64,000 nt of DNA. Source: Ferirhizobium litorale (GTDB taxonomy: Bacteria; Pseudomonadota; Alphaproteobacteria; Rhizobiales; Rhizobiaceae). Made by a program: the position numbers and the translations under genes. The notes below the pieces were generated by a model. That model made no database searches. It saw nothing but the letters and a program-made list of their open reading frames with translations, and was not told where the DNA came from. The stretch spans positions 62,001 to 126,000 of the forward strand of contig JALDYZ010000012.1 in the NCBI GenBank assembly GCA_030028905.1, in the 5' to 3' direction. Below are positions 10,329-18,772 of this stretch, piece by piece. Within the stretch, counting starts at the first letter, position 1. Each line of letters starts with the position of its first letter.

Positions 10329-11519
10329 CTAGAGGAAAAGTGGAGCAAAATCCGTCTCGTAGGTCGTATCCTTGATTCCGCCTGCGAGCAGCAATTCCGC
10401 ACCGAGCCGACCGATCTCGTCGGAGCTCTTGGCCGCGGCCCCGCACCCGCCGGTCATCACCGCAATACGTGGCGACGCCGTGTAGCCGATCGCCGGATAG
10501 CCGGTGGGCGTAAAGGTCGTCACGCAAGGGGCCGTCGTGATTGACCGTGCGTCGAGACCTGGCACAAGCTCACCCATGATGCGGACCAGATGATCGCGGG
10601 CGCTCTCGCGCCCGAAGCCGCGAAACCAGGCTCGGATTTCGGCATCGCTGCGCAACCGTAGGTCATCCGGATCGCCACCGATCTTCGCATAGATGCGTCC
10701 ATCCGGATACCGGATCGGCGGCAACAGGTAGATGCTGTCGCGCTCGTTCTCTGGCTTTGTGATCAGCGACGGCATGCCGCCAAGCCGCCGCGCTTGCTCT
10801 TCTTCGACTTCGAAGAACACGACGGTGCGCGCATAAACCTTCAGGTCAACAGGCCACGGCAAGAGACTCTCCCGAATGGAAAATCCGCCGGCGGCAAGCA
10901 GAACCTTGTCGGCGGCAACAGTCTTGCCGGAAGCGGTGGAGACGACCGCTCGCCCTCCCTCGTCGCGGATCGATGTCGCAACGTCGCGGATCAACGCAGC
11001 GCCGGCGCGCTCGGCAAGCAGCGACTGCGCCCGCACCAGGCGGCGCGGGCTTATATGCCCGGCCCCGTGTGGTTCGTAGATGCCCTCGCTGCCAGCGGGA
11101 AATTCATAAAAGGGGAAGCGGTTCTTCAGGCCGATGTCGTCGAACAGGTCGATTGCGACACCAAGACCGGTGGCCGCATCGGCGACGCTCTCCACGTAGT
11201 GGTCTGCGCCGCCTCTTTTCGGGCCGACGACAAGGCAACCCGCCTCGGTGTAGAACTCGATCCCGCTTTCGCGCGCAATTTCGCTGTATCGCGCAATTGA
11301 ACGGTTGGCGAGCCGCGCCCAGACCGGATCGGGATCGATCGTCCTGGTGATGCGACCTTCGTCGTAGTGGCTGGCGAACACGCCGTCGTGGCTCGCCCGG
11401 TCTGTTGGCTCGTCCGGCCCGATCACCGCGACGCCATCGCTTTGCATCGCCAGATGCCGCGCCGCGGCAGCGCCCGTCAGACCGCGTCCGACGACCAGGT
11501 ACTTGAAGCTTGTGGTCAC
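10329..11519 (-). CDS. FAD-dependent amine/amino-acid oxidoreductase (DAO family)
   Basis: Flavoprotein of 396 residues from the GTG start that gives a family N-terminus right before the FAD-binding strand VVGRGLTGAAAARHL. The architecture resembles monomeric sarcosine or N-methyl-amino-acid oxidases: an N-terminal dinucleotide fold, a substrate domain, and a C-terminal motif (GYPAIGYTASPRIAVMTGG) that closes the FAD site. The usual covalent-flavin cysteine of sarcosine oxidase cannot be assigned with confidence. The frame runs 51 codons upstream of the GTG, but AGGGAC precedes the GTG. Substrate is unknown; no pathway partner is next to it. Confidence 0.75.
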   Translation of the reverse strand: MTTSFKYLVVGRGLTGAAAARHLAMQSDGVAVIGPDEPTDRASHDGVFASHYDEGRITRTIDPDPVWARLANRSIARYSEIARESGIEFYTEAGCLVVGPKRGGADHYVESVADAATGLGVAIDLFDDIGLKNRFPFYEFPAGSEGIYEPHGAGHISPRRLVRAQSLLAERAGAALIRDVATSIRDEGGRAVVSTASGKTVAADKVLLAAGGFSIRESLLPWPVDLKVYARTVVFFEVEEEQARRLGGMPSLITKPENERDSIYLLPPIRYPDGRIYAKIGGDPDDLRLRSDAEIRAWFRGFGRESARDHLVRIMGELVPGLDARSITTAPCVTTFTPTGYPAIGYTASPRIAVMTGGCGAAAKSSDEIGRLGAELLLAGGIKDTTYETDFAPLFL

Positions 11520-11711
11520 GTCCCTGCCCCCGAAGATCCGCGTCGACAAATCGACTGCATCACTTTTCACCGCATCCGGAGCGGGGCCGTCAACTGAAAA
11601 CCGATCGGGATATCCCTTTGCGGAGCAGTCGGAGCCCTCAATATTTCGAGGGCCCAAGGACCTCCGGCGCAACTTTGCGTGACGCCATGGAACAAGACCG
11701 GCCTGCCCGCG

Positions 11712-12233
11712 TTATTCGATCAGCAACTTCACCTTGCCGCAGTAGTTGGCGGAAACCGGGTTCATGCGCTTGGCGGCATGGCCGGCATTGTATTTGAGGA
11801 TGGTGCCGCAGGTTTCGCCGCCACCGAGTTCATGGGCTTCGGCAAGATACTTCATGCCGTACTTGATGTTGGTTTCCGGGTCATAGAGACCTTTGGCCGA
11901 GCCGGAATAGCCCATCATGCGGGCCGTCGCCGGCTTGATCTGCATCAGGCCGATTTCGCCGGCGCTGCCGCGGGCCTTGGGATTGAAGTTGCTCTCGATG
12001 CGAACCACGGCGTGGGCGAGTTCGACGGGAACCCCGTATTCCTTGGCATATTGGGAAATCAGACCGGAATAAGGACTGTTGGAGAAGGAAGGTACCGCGT
12101 AGCCAGTGCTACGCACTGTCGATTTGAGAGGAACGGTTTCGGTGCGACGATCAATGACACCGGCAGATGCGGATGTGACCCCAGAAAGCAACACCCCGAG
12201 GCACGCCGCAGCAGCAACAGTAATTCTATTCAT
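11712..12233 (-). CDS. Secreted lytic transglycosylase (SLT domain)
   Basis: A 173-residue protein with a Sec signal peptide (hydrophobic VAAAACLGVLLSGVTSASA) and a goose-lysozyme-like SLT domain: the catalytic glutamate is in RIESNFNP, followed by GLMQIKPATARMMGY and YNAG. It would cleave the MurNAc-GlcNAc bond with formation of 1,6-anhydro ends in the periplasm. The domain is close to full length, with little else. It stands alone, with about 190 bases to the flavoenzyme gene downstream. Confidence 0.88.
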   Translation of the reverse strand: MNRITVAAAACLGVLLSGVTSASAGVIDRRTETVPLKSTVRSTGYAVPSFSNSPYSGLISQYAKEYGVPVELAHAVVRIESNFNPKARGSAGEIGLMQIKPATARMMGYSGSAKGLYDPETNIKYGMKYLAEAHELGGGETCGTILKYNAGHAAKRMNPVSANYCGKVKLLIE

Positions 12234-12327
12234 TTAGTAAGTAGTCTCCGACCCGAGAATGTGCCGGATGCCGCAAAAGACGCACGACATCCCATCCGGC
12301 GACGCAGTCAGGCGCACAGCCGGTTCC

Positions 12328-12350
12328 AAAACACATCTCTTTTGTGTTTT
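12328..12350 (-). terminator. Hairpin downstream of the amidase gene
   Basis: AAAACACA and TGTGTTTT form a perfect 8-bp stem around a 7-base loop. It lies between the amidase stop and the transglycosylase start on the minus strand, so it could end the co-chaperone/amidase transcript. The stem is AT-rich and the T-run is part of the stem, so it is a weak candidate. Confidence 0.35.
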
Positions 12351-12511
12351 CCCTTAGCGACCGTACTACGCACTACCTTCACGGCCACCGTTGACGGCGG
12401 CCTTTAGACCAGTGCAATGCGGAGATAATGGGGAAAGGATGTGGCGACCCTACTTTTTTGCATTTCTCAAGAAAAGCACTGCGCAAGGGCCGTGAAAAAC
12501 TGCACTGATCC

Positions 12512-13273
12512 TCAGGCGAATCGCGGCAGACTGGAAAGCAGCCGGTGGAGCGTATCGATCGTCGATACATCGGCAATGCCGTCGACCCGTTCGGGGCGGA
12601 AATGACGCTGGAACGCGGCCACGTCCCCTTCTGTCTTCGAACAGAATTCCCCCGATATTTCAGTGCCATAACCATAAAAGGACAGCATCGACTGCAAGGC
12701 CTCGATCGGCTGGCCGCGGTCTCCGCGCTGGAAGAAGCGCCCGCTGCCGATCGGCGCCGGTTCGACCCAATGTCCGACGCCGGCGGAATGAAGTTTTCCC
12801 CAGGGGAATCGCTCCCCCGGATCTACCTTGCGGATAGGCGCCACATCGGAGTGCGCGAGCACCCTTTCGGGCGCGATCGACCAGCGTTGGCCGCAATCGC
12901 GACACAATTCGATCACGGCCTCGATCTGCACATCCGGGAACTCCGGCAGCCCTCCCGGATGGCCCGGATTGGCGATCTCGATGCCGATGGAAGACGAGTT
13001 GATATCGGTCTGCCCGGCCCAGAAGCTCTTGCCCGCGTGCCACGCTCGGCGGCTCTCAGCAACGAGTTGCAGCACCCGTCCATCCTCATGGACGAAGTAG
13101 TGGCTGGAGACCTGGCTTTCCGCCCGACAGAGCCACGACAAGGCGCTCTCGGCGGTCGGCATGCCGGTGTAGTGCAGCAGGATCATGTCGGGCGCGCGCC
13201 CGTCCGCGCGCTCGTTATGGTTCGGCGACGGCATGACTGCCGCACCGCGATAATCGGGTTCGAACGGGATCAT
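12512..13273 (-). CDS. N-acetylmuramoyl-L-alanine amidase, AmiD type
   Basis: Zinc amidase of the Amidase_2/PGRP fold, cutting the bond between MurNAc and the stem peptide. Zinc-ligand motifs are visible: LLHYTGM (about 32-38) and AHSDVAP, with GIEIANPG between them. The C-terminal 75 residues form a peptidoglycan-binding domain (ALQSMLSFYGYG, FQRHFRP). No signal peptide is evident, so location is uncertain: export by another route, or cytoplasmic recycling as in AmpD. Its ATG overlaps the stop of the upstream co-chaperone gene (ATGA). Confidence 0.88.
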   Translation of the reverse strand: MIPFEPDYRGAAVMPSPNHNERADGRAPDMILLHYTGMPTAESALSWLCRAESQVSSHYFVHEDGRVLQLVAESRRAWHAGKSFWAGQTDINSSSIGIEIANPGHPGGLPEFPDVQIEAVIELCRDCGQRWSIAPERVLAHSDVAPIRKVDPGERFPWGKLHSAGVGHWVEPAPIGSGRFFQRGDRGQPIEALQSMLSFYGYGTEISGEFCSKTEGDVAAFQRHFRPERVDGIADVSTIDTLHRLLSSLPRFA

Positions 13274-13983
13274 GCCGCGCGACGTTCTTTCTGGATGGCG
13301 GCGTAGGCCGCATTAAGCGCGGCCATCCGGTCGTTGGCGATCGCCTGGAACTCGGCCGGAACGCCCCGGGCGATCAACCTGTCGGGATGATGCTCGGAGG
13401 CAAGCACGCGAAAATGCTTGCGGATCGTGGCGATGTCATCGTTGCGGGACACGCCAAGCACCGCGTAGGGGTCGCGTCCGCCCGGATGCATGTGGCGGGC
13501 GATGATACGCTCGAAATGGTCTTCGTTGATGCCGAAGATCTCGGCGACGCGCGCTACGAATGCCATCTCCTTTTCGTGGATGGCGCCATCCGCCTTGGCG
13601 ATGTGGAACAATCCGTCGACGACGTCCTCAAGCACCGGACAATTGGCCTTGCAGGTACTGCACAGCCCGGCAAGTTGCTGGGCGTAGGCTTCATAGCCGG
13701 CCACGTCCTGGCGGGCCAGATTGTAGAGGCGCGCAACGTTGCGGGCTTCCTCGGCGGGAAAATCGAAGATCTCGCGAAAGGCATTGACCTCACGTTCGTT
13801 CACGACACCGTCAGCCTTGGCCATTTTGGCTGAAAGCGCGATGATGGCGACCGAAAAGGCAACCTGTCGGCGAGTTTCCGGATCACCCTCGAAGGCCGTG
13901 CGGATGGCCTCGACGACGGCCGAGAGCACGTTGCCGGCGGTGTCGGCGACAGAACTCAGCAATTTCCCCAGAAACGTCATCAT
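13270..13983 (-). CDS. TerB/DjlA-type J-domain co-chaperone
   Basis: Protein of 237 residues from the ATG giving MMTFLGKLLSS (a TTG 27 bases upstream is possible; a GGAG lies between). An N-terminal hydrophobic/amphipathic segment is followed by an all-helical TerB-like domain (acidic KADGVVNERE and KADGAIHEKE repeats, typical of the family), then a C-terminal J-domain beginning DPYAVLGVS with an intact HPD (HHPDR). It should stimulate DnaK. A cysteine pair CSTCKANC lies between the TerB repeats. It overlaps and is presumably co-translated with the amidase. Confidence 0.85.
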   Translation of the reverse strand: MMTFLGKLLSSVADTAGNVLSAVVEAIRTAFEGDPETRRQVAFSVAIIALSAKMAKADGVVNEREVNAFREIFDFPAEEARNVARLYNLARQDVAGYEAYAQQLAGLCSTCKANCPVLEDVVDGLFHIAKADGAIHEKEMAFVARVAEIFGINEDHFERIIARHMHPGGRDPYAVLGVSRNDDIATIRKHFRVLASEHHPDRLIARGVPAEFQAIANDRMAALNAAYAAIQKERRAA

Positions 13984-14350
13984 CGGTTCGCCCGCACCAT
14001 CTCCAAACAAGGATGAACCTTGACCAAATTATTACGTCAAATGCAAGACCACAGATGGTCGCAAGACGGCGGAATCTTGAATGGAGTATTCATATATTCA
14101 AGCGAATTTGTTGCATCGATACAAGCGTCCCACACCCGCCGCTTTCGCGTCGCGGCAGGTTTTCCCCAAACCGAAATCCATCATCTGCCGGTTGAAACGA
14201 TTAGAATTGGAAGATTGGCAGTAAACACCACATTGAGCGCCGCGCCTGTCTCATTTTCTTGATTAATCGGCTTTACACGCAGGTCCTGCTGACGCATCCA
14301 TGCGCCAGAAGCGAACTCGTCATGCGGCAGGAATTGCCGAAGGAGGAAAG
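13984..14350. other. Intergenic region between divergent co-chaperone and pfp
   Basis: About 370 bases with lower GC than the surroundings. It must hold promoters for both divergent genes. I see no convincing -35/-10 pair that I would place with confidence, no structured RNA and no gene; an 80-codon open frame on the plus strand lacks a ribosome site and family features. Confidence 0.5.
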
Positions 14351-15562
14351 ATGGCCAAGCAAAAAGTCGCGCTGCTCACCGCCGGGGGATTGGCCCCTTG
14401 CCTGTCGTCTGCCGTCGGCGGTCTCATCGAGCGCTACACCGACATCGCCCCCGAGGCCGAAATCATCGCCTATCGCTCCGGCTACCAGGGCGTACTGCTT
14501 GCCGACCGCATCGAGATCACCCGCGAGATGCGCGAGCGCGCCTACCTGCTCCACCGCTACGGCGGATCCCCGATCGGCAACAGCCGAGTGAAGCTCACCA
14601 ACGCCGCCGACTGCGTCAAGCGGGGGCTAGTGAAGGAAGGCGAGAACCCGCTGCGCGTCGCAGCCGAGCGCCTTGCTGCCGACGGCGTGACGATCCTGCA
14701 CACGATCGGCGGCGACGACACCAACACCACCGCAGCCGATCTTGCCGCCTATCTCGGCGCCAACGGCTACGACCTGACGGTGGTCGGCCTGCCGAAGACC
14801 GTCGATAACGACGTCGTCCCGATCCGCCAGTCGCTCGGCGCCTGGACCGCGGCGGAAGTCGGCGCGCATTTCTTCGATCACGTATCGAACGAGCAGAGCG
14901 CTGCACCACGCACGCTGGTCGTGCACGAGGTCATGGGCCGCCACTGCGGCTGGCTGACCGCCGCCACCGCACGCGCCTACATCCAGAAGACCAGAAACAA
15001 CGAGTATGTCGACGGCCTGATGATGAATGCCGAGTTGAAGAACCTCGAAGGCCTTTACCTGCCGGAAATGGCCTTCGACATCGACAAGGAGGCTGAGCGC
15101 CTCAAGTCGATCATGGATCGCACCGGCTTCGTCACGCTGTTCGTGTCTGAAGGCGCCTGCCTCGACGCGATCGTGGCCGAGCGGGAAGCAGCCGGCGAGA
15201 CGGTCAAGCGCGATGCTTTCGGCCATGTGAAGATCGACACGATCAATGTCGGAAACTGGTTCTCCAAACAGTTCGCCGCATTGCTCGGCGCCGAGCGCGC
15301 AATGGTGCAGAAGTCCGGCTATTTTGCCCGCTCCGCACCCGCCAACGCCGACGACCTGCGCCTGATCCAGGGCATGGTGGACCTCGCCGTCGAAAGCGCG
15401 CTCAACAAGGTATCGGGCGTGACCGGCCACGACGAGAGCCAGAACGGCAAGCTGCGCACCATCGAATTCCCGCGCATCAAAGGCGGCAAGCACTTCGACA
15501 TGTCGGCCACGTGGTTCGGAGACATCATGGATCATATCGGCCAGGAATATCGCGCCGCCTGA
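14351..15562 (+). CDS. pfp: Pyrophosphate-dependent 6-phosphofructokinase
   Basis: Reversible phosphorylation of fructose 6-phosphate using PPi in place of ATP; it replaces ATP-PFK in many rhizobia. The 403-residue product starts at the ATG after AGGAGGAAAG. The diagnostic motif is GGDDTN at 120-125: the second Asp in place of Gly of ATP enzymes excludes ATP and marks the PPi-dependent type. PKTVDND (148-154) is the catalytic loop. MGRHCGWLTA is the fructose-6-phosphate motif. A hairpin follows the gene. Confidence 0.93.
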   Translation: MAKQKVALLTAGGLAPCLSSAVGGLIERYTDIAPEAEIIAYRSGYQGVLLADRIEITREMRERAYLLHRYGGSPIGNSRVKLTNAADCVKRGLVKEGENPLRVAAERLAADGVTILHTIGGDDTNTTAADLAAYLGANGYDLTVVGLPKTVDNDVVPIRQSLGAWTAAEVGAHFFDHVSNEQSAAPRTLVVHEVMGRHCGWLTAATARAYIQKTRNNEYVDGLMMNAELKNLEGLYLPEMAFDIDKEAERLKSIMDRTGFVTLFVSEGACLDAIVAEREAAGETVKRDAFGHVKIDTINVGNWFSKQFAALLGAERAMVQKSGYFARSAPANADDLRLIQGMVDLAVESALNKVSGVTGHDESQNGKLRTIEFPRIKGGKHFDMSATWFGDIMDHIGQEYRAA

Positions 15563-15625
15563 ACGGCCGAAAATCGGAAGACCGCCCGTTCGAGCTACCT
15601 TCCTTAGCCCACAGCCATGCGAGAG

Positions 15626-15665
15626 GCGCCCTGAAACTTCGGGACAGGGGCGCTTCCACCGTTTT
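15626..15665 (+). terminator. Possible terminator after pfp
   Basis: GCGCCCTG (15626-15633) pairs with CAGGGGCGC (15645-15653) with one bulged G, around an 11-base loop, followed by a loose T-containing stretch ending in GTTTTGG. Position after pfp fits; the U-tract is poor. Confidence 0.4.
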
Positions 15666-15738
15666 GGAGTGGTGACACCCGAAGGCATGATGTTCTAATA
15701 TAGGATGCGTATCGGATTCCGTGAGCGAGGAGCATGGA

Positions 15739-16374
15739 ATGTCCATCGAGCAATGGCTGGCCCTTGGGCTTTCATCATCGATCTTGCTGTGCCTTCCCGG
15801 GCCAGCGAATCTTGCCGTCATGTCCTACGCGCTTGGATACGGCAAGGCCGGCGCCATCGCGGCAGTGCTGGGAACCACATTCGGGACGACGGCGGTGATG
15901 CTTGCTGCACTCACCGGACTGGTCGCCTTGCTGTCGCTGTCGCCGGAAAGCTACTCCGTTCTCGAATGGATCGGCACGCTGTATATCGCGATATTCCTGA
16001 TCAGGCTCGTCCGCGCACCGCTCCCGCGCACGCCTCTCGCCGACAACGACAACATGCGCGCCCGCAAGCTGGGGCTGATCTTCCTAGATAGACTGGTCAG
16101 CACCGCGCTAAGCCCAAAGACGATACTGCTTTTTGTCTCGGTATTTGCCCAGTTCGTCGATGTCTTGCGACTCGAAATCGCGCATGTCGTCACTTTCTCC
16201 TCGTTGTTTGCCGCCCTGTCGCTCTCCATCACCAGTGTTTATGCCATTTTCGCGCAACAGATCTTTGACGGGATCCGTGCGACCGGCATGCGCCGTATTC
16301 TCAAGAAAGCTCCAGGGAAAACCCGCATCGGCGGCGGCAAGGTGGCTTTCGGCTACCGGCGGATGGCGGCGTAA
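15739..16374 (+). CDS. LysE/RhtB family amino-acid exporter
   Basis: Inner-membrane protein of 211 residues with about six membrane segments. It starts at the ATG giving MSIEQWLALGLSS, placed 6-7 bases after GAGGAG; a GTG 18 bases upstream is less likely. CLPGPANLAVMSYALGYGKAGA is split here as CLPGPANLAV and GYGKAG, the usual first-helix signature of LysE/RhtB exporters. The family exports amino acids or their analogues by proton exchange; the substrate cannot be read from sequence. The C-terminal basic tail (KKAPGKTRIGGGK) is cytoplasmic. Confidence 0.85.
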   Translation: MSIEQWLALGLSSSILLCLPGPANLAVMSYALGYGKAGAIAAVLGTTFGTTAVMLAALTGLVALLSLSPESYSVLEWIGTLYIAIFLIRLVRAPLPRTPLADNDNMRARKLGLIFLDRLVSTALSPKTILLFVSVFAQFVDVLRLEIAHVVTFSSLFAALSLSITSVYAIFAQQIFDGIRATGMRRILKKAPGKTRIGGGKVAFGYRRMAA

Positions 16375-16486
16375 GGCCAGACCGGGTTGCGGCACCTGCC
16401 CGAATAGGCTAATTGGCAGTCAGGTTATTCGCGGTTCCTTGTGATGTTTTTGAGTGGCAGGGAGCGCCGTAAACAGGGGAAAATCC

Positions 16487-17314
16487 ATGGCAGCACCCGG
16501 CTCGACCAGCCTGATGAGCAAGCTGTTGCTTGCCGCCCTCCTGGCCTCGGCCGTCACCGGATGCACAAGCGTCGAATACACGTCTGAAGCCGAATTGACC
16601 GCTGCCCAGACCGTTCTGCCCCTGCCAAAACCCGAAGTCGAATCCGCTGCCGCATTGGTAGCACCCGTGGATGGTGCGCCGGCTGTTGCTTCCGCAGCGG
16701 CCGTGGGAATGCCTGTACAGGGCGCAGCCGATGCGCTGGCGCCGCAGCAGGCAATGCTCGTGTCCAACGTGGACGACCCGGCGACCCCGATGGCCGTTTC
16801 CTTCGCCGACATGCCGCTGACGGCGGAAATGATGGCGATACAGACGGTGGTCCCTACGCCGCGGCCCGGCACACAGCTCGCATTCGCTGCAACCAATTCA
16901 CAACTCGGCGCGCTGGCCGCGATCGACACGCAGGTTTCCCCTGACCAGCGAGCCGAACTCAAGCATTCGAGCGCCCTCGACCAGCTGATCGCCAAATATG
17001 CGGAAATCTACGATGTGCCGGTGGAACTGGTGCATCGCGTCGTTCGCCGGGAAAGCAGCTACAATCCGAAGGCCTACAACAGCGGCAATTTCGGCCTTAT
17101 GCAGATCCGCTACAACACCGCGCGAGGCCTAGGCTACGACGGCGCGCCGGCCGGCCTGTTCGACGCGGAAACCAACCTGAAGTATGCGGTCAAGTATCTG
17201 CGCGGCGCCTGGCTCGTCGCCGATAACGATCACGACGGAGCGGTCGCTCTCTATTCCACCGGCTACTACTACGACGCCAAGCGCAAGGGCATGCTGCATC
17301 TTTTGCGGAACTAG
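16487..17314 (+). CDS. Lipoprotein lytic transglycosylase (SLT domain)
   Basis: A 275-residue product from the ATG after GGGGAAAATCC. The signal segment MSKLLLAALLASAVTGC ends in a lipobox cysteine, so it should be a lipoprotein. An alanine/proline-rich, low-complexity linker of about 120 residues follows, then an SLT domain with catalytic Glu in RRESSYNP, GLMQIRYNTARGLGY and a C-terminal YSTGYYYDAKRK. Codon use matches neighbours. It is one of several peptidoglycan-cleaving enzymes in the window. The linker may span the periplasm toward the wall. Confidence 0.87.
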   Translation: MAAPGSTSLMSKLLLAALLASAVTGCTSVEYTSEAELTAAQTVLPLPKPEVESAAALVAPVDGAPAVASAAAVGMPVQGAADALAPQQAMLVSNVDDPATPMAVSFADMPLTAEMMAIQTVVPTPRPGTQLAFAATNSQLGALAAIDTQVSPDQRAELKHSSALDQLIAKYAEIYDVPVELVHRVVRRESSYNPKAYNSGNFGLMQIRYNTARGLGYDGAPAGLFDAETNLKYAVKYLRGAWLVADNDHDGAVALYSTGYYYDAKRKGMLHLLRN

Positions 17315-17333
17315 CTAGAGCTGGCTCCGCCCC

Positions 17334-18710
17334 TCAATCCAGTTGATCGATGATGGCTTTTACCAGGTGCTGCGGCCTGTAGCGCAGTTTGCCCGGCGTC
17401 AGGCCCATCCGCACCACGACTAGATCCTTCGAGGGCACAATTGCGATCGACTGGCCGTCATGTCCCTGTGCCCAGAACGTGTCCTCCGGGAGTTCCTTGT
17501 CGGGACCGCCGCCGCTGTACGGAGGCACGAGCCACGACTGCGCCCGTGAATATCGACCACTCGACGCGGAATTTTTCTGCCGCAGCGCCGCCATAAAGTC
17601 TTCGGGCAGGAGGCGGTTGCCGTTCCACATGCCGTCCCTCGCCAGCAGCAGCCCGAACCGTGCCCAATCCCGCGCCGTGGCATAGAGATAGGATCCGCCG
17701 ACAAGCGTTCCGCTGGCATCGGCCTCGAACACGGCACTCCGCATGCCAATCGGCGCAAACAAAGTTTCACGCGGATAGGCGCGCGCATCAGCAGGATCGG
17801 CGAAACGGCTCATCCACACCCGCGAAAGAATCAAGCTGGTTCCCGTTGAATAGTTGAAATCGTCGCCAGGCTTCGAGACCAGCGGCTTTGATGCGGCAAA
17901 ACCCGCCATGTCCGGTTCGAGATAGAGCATGCGCGTGACATCGCTCACATCTCCGTAGTCCTCGTTGAAAGCCAGTCCCGGTTCCATGGAGAGCAGGGCG
18001 GCAAGGCTGATCCCGGCACGGTCGTCGTTGCGCCACTCCGGCAGCAGGTCCGTGGCGGTAAAACCGATCATCCCCTCCTGCATCAAGCGGCCGATGATGA
18101 CGGCGTTGAGGGTCTTGGTCATCGACCAGCCGACCATCGCCGTGTCCTTGTCGAATCCGGCGCCATAGGTCTCCGCTGCGATCCGCCCGCCATGGGCCAC
18201 GACCACGGCTCGCATCTCCGGTCCGGTGAGCGCCGTATCTGCGACGACAGCCTGCAGGGCCGGATCGATGTCGTTCCCAGTGTCCTCCCCGTCTGGCCAT
18301 ATGCCCTGCGGCGCAGGTGGCAGCGGCGGCTGACTTTCCGGAACGGCCTCCCTCGCCGCGGCGATGTTGCCGCCGGGCACCGCTGCGCAACCATAGCCAT
18401 CGCGATAGATGGCGCGTGCCGGAGCGATCAGGCCCAGGAACCGGGCCGTCACCATGCGGTTGTCCTCGTCTACCGTCAGACGGACGAACTTGAGTAACGG
18501 ATGGCCGGGAGCCTGAACATCCAGCGCGAGGACCTGCTCGGCTTTTCGATGCGCGATAAAGACATTCGAACAAACGGTTTTCGCCGAATAGCCGTTGACC
18601 ACCAGCAGTTTCTCGGGCGGCATGGCCAGAAGCAGCAGGCCGGCGCCGAGTACAATGGCCGCGATGACGGCGGCCACGGCCAGCGCCCATCTCGTCAACC
18701 TCCGTCGCAT
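17334..18710 (-). CDS. Membrane-anchored serine hydrolase (class C beta-lactamase/DD-peptidase fold)
   Basis: Starts at an ATG directly after GGAGGACAC, giving 458 residues. One N-terminal membrane segment (about 8-32) anchors the protein. The catalytic fold is that of class C beta-lactamases and esterases: SxxK as SMTK in GWSMTKTLNAV, a YST tyrosine motif in FNYSTGTSLI, and HDG in QGHDGQSIAI in place of KTG. A role as esterase or DD-peptidase-like hydrolase is more likely than antibiotic resistance. The frame stays open 216 codons upstream, opposite to other coding sequence; that part is a shadow. Confidence 0.8.
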   Translation of the reverse strand: MRRRLTRWALAVAAVIAAIVLGAGLLLLAMPPEKLLVVNGYSAKTVCSNVFIAHRKAEQVLALDVQAPGHPLLKFVRLTVDEDNRMVTARFLGLIAPARAIYRDGYGCAAVPGGNIAAAREAVPESQPPLPPAPQGIWPDGEDTGNDIDPALQAVVADTALTGPEMRAVVVAHGGRIAAETYGAGFDKDTAMVGWSMTKTLNAVIIGRLMQEGMIGFTATDLLPEWRNDDRAGISLAALLSMEPGLAFNEDYGDVSDVTRMLYLEPDMAGFAASKPLVSKPGDDFNYSTGTSLILSRVWMSRFADPADARAYPRETLFAPIGMRSAVFEADASGTLVGGSYLYATARDWARFGLLLARDGMWNGNRLLPEDFMAALRQKNSASSGRYSRAQSWLVPPYSGGGPDKELPEDTFWAQGHDGQSIAIVPSKDLVVVRMGLTPGKLRYRPQHLVKAIIDQLD

Positions 18711-18772
18711 GTGTCCTCCGCGCGAATGCATATCGGCCGGGGTAGACCGCCGGCCTGGCCATCCTAGCAAAA

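Noticed and set aside
14020..14262. 80-codon open frame upstream of pfp
   Set aside because: No ribosome site or recognisable family; lies in the promoter region.
17334..18710. Antibiotic-resistance beta-lactamase
   Set aside because: Membrane anchor and HDG in place of KTG point to a general serine hydrolase; no resistance context.
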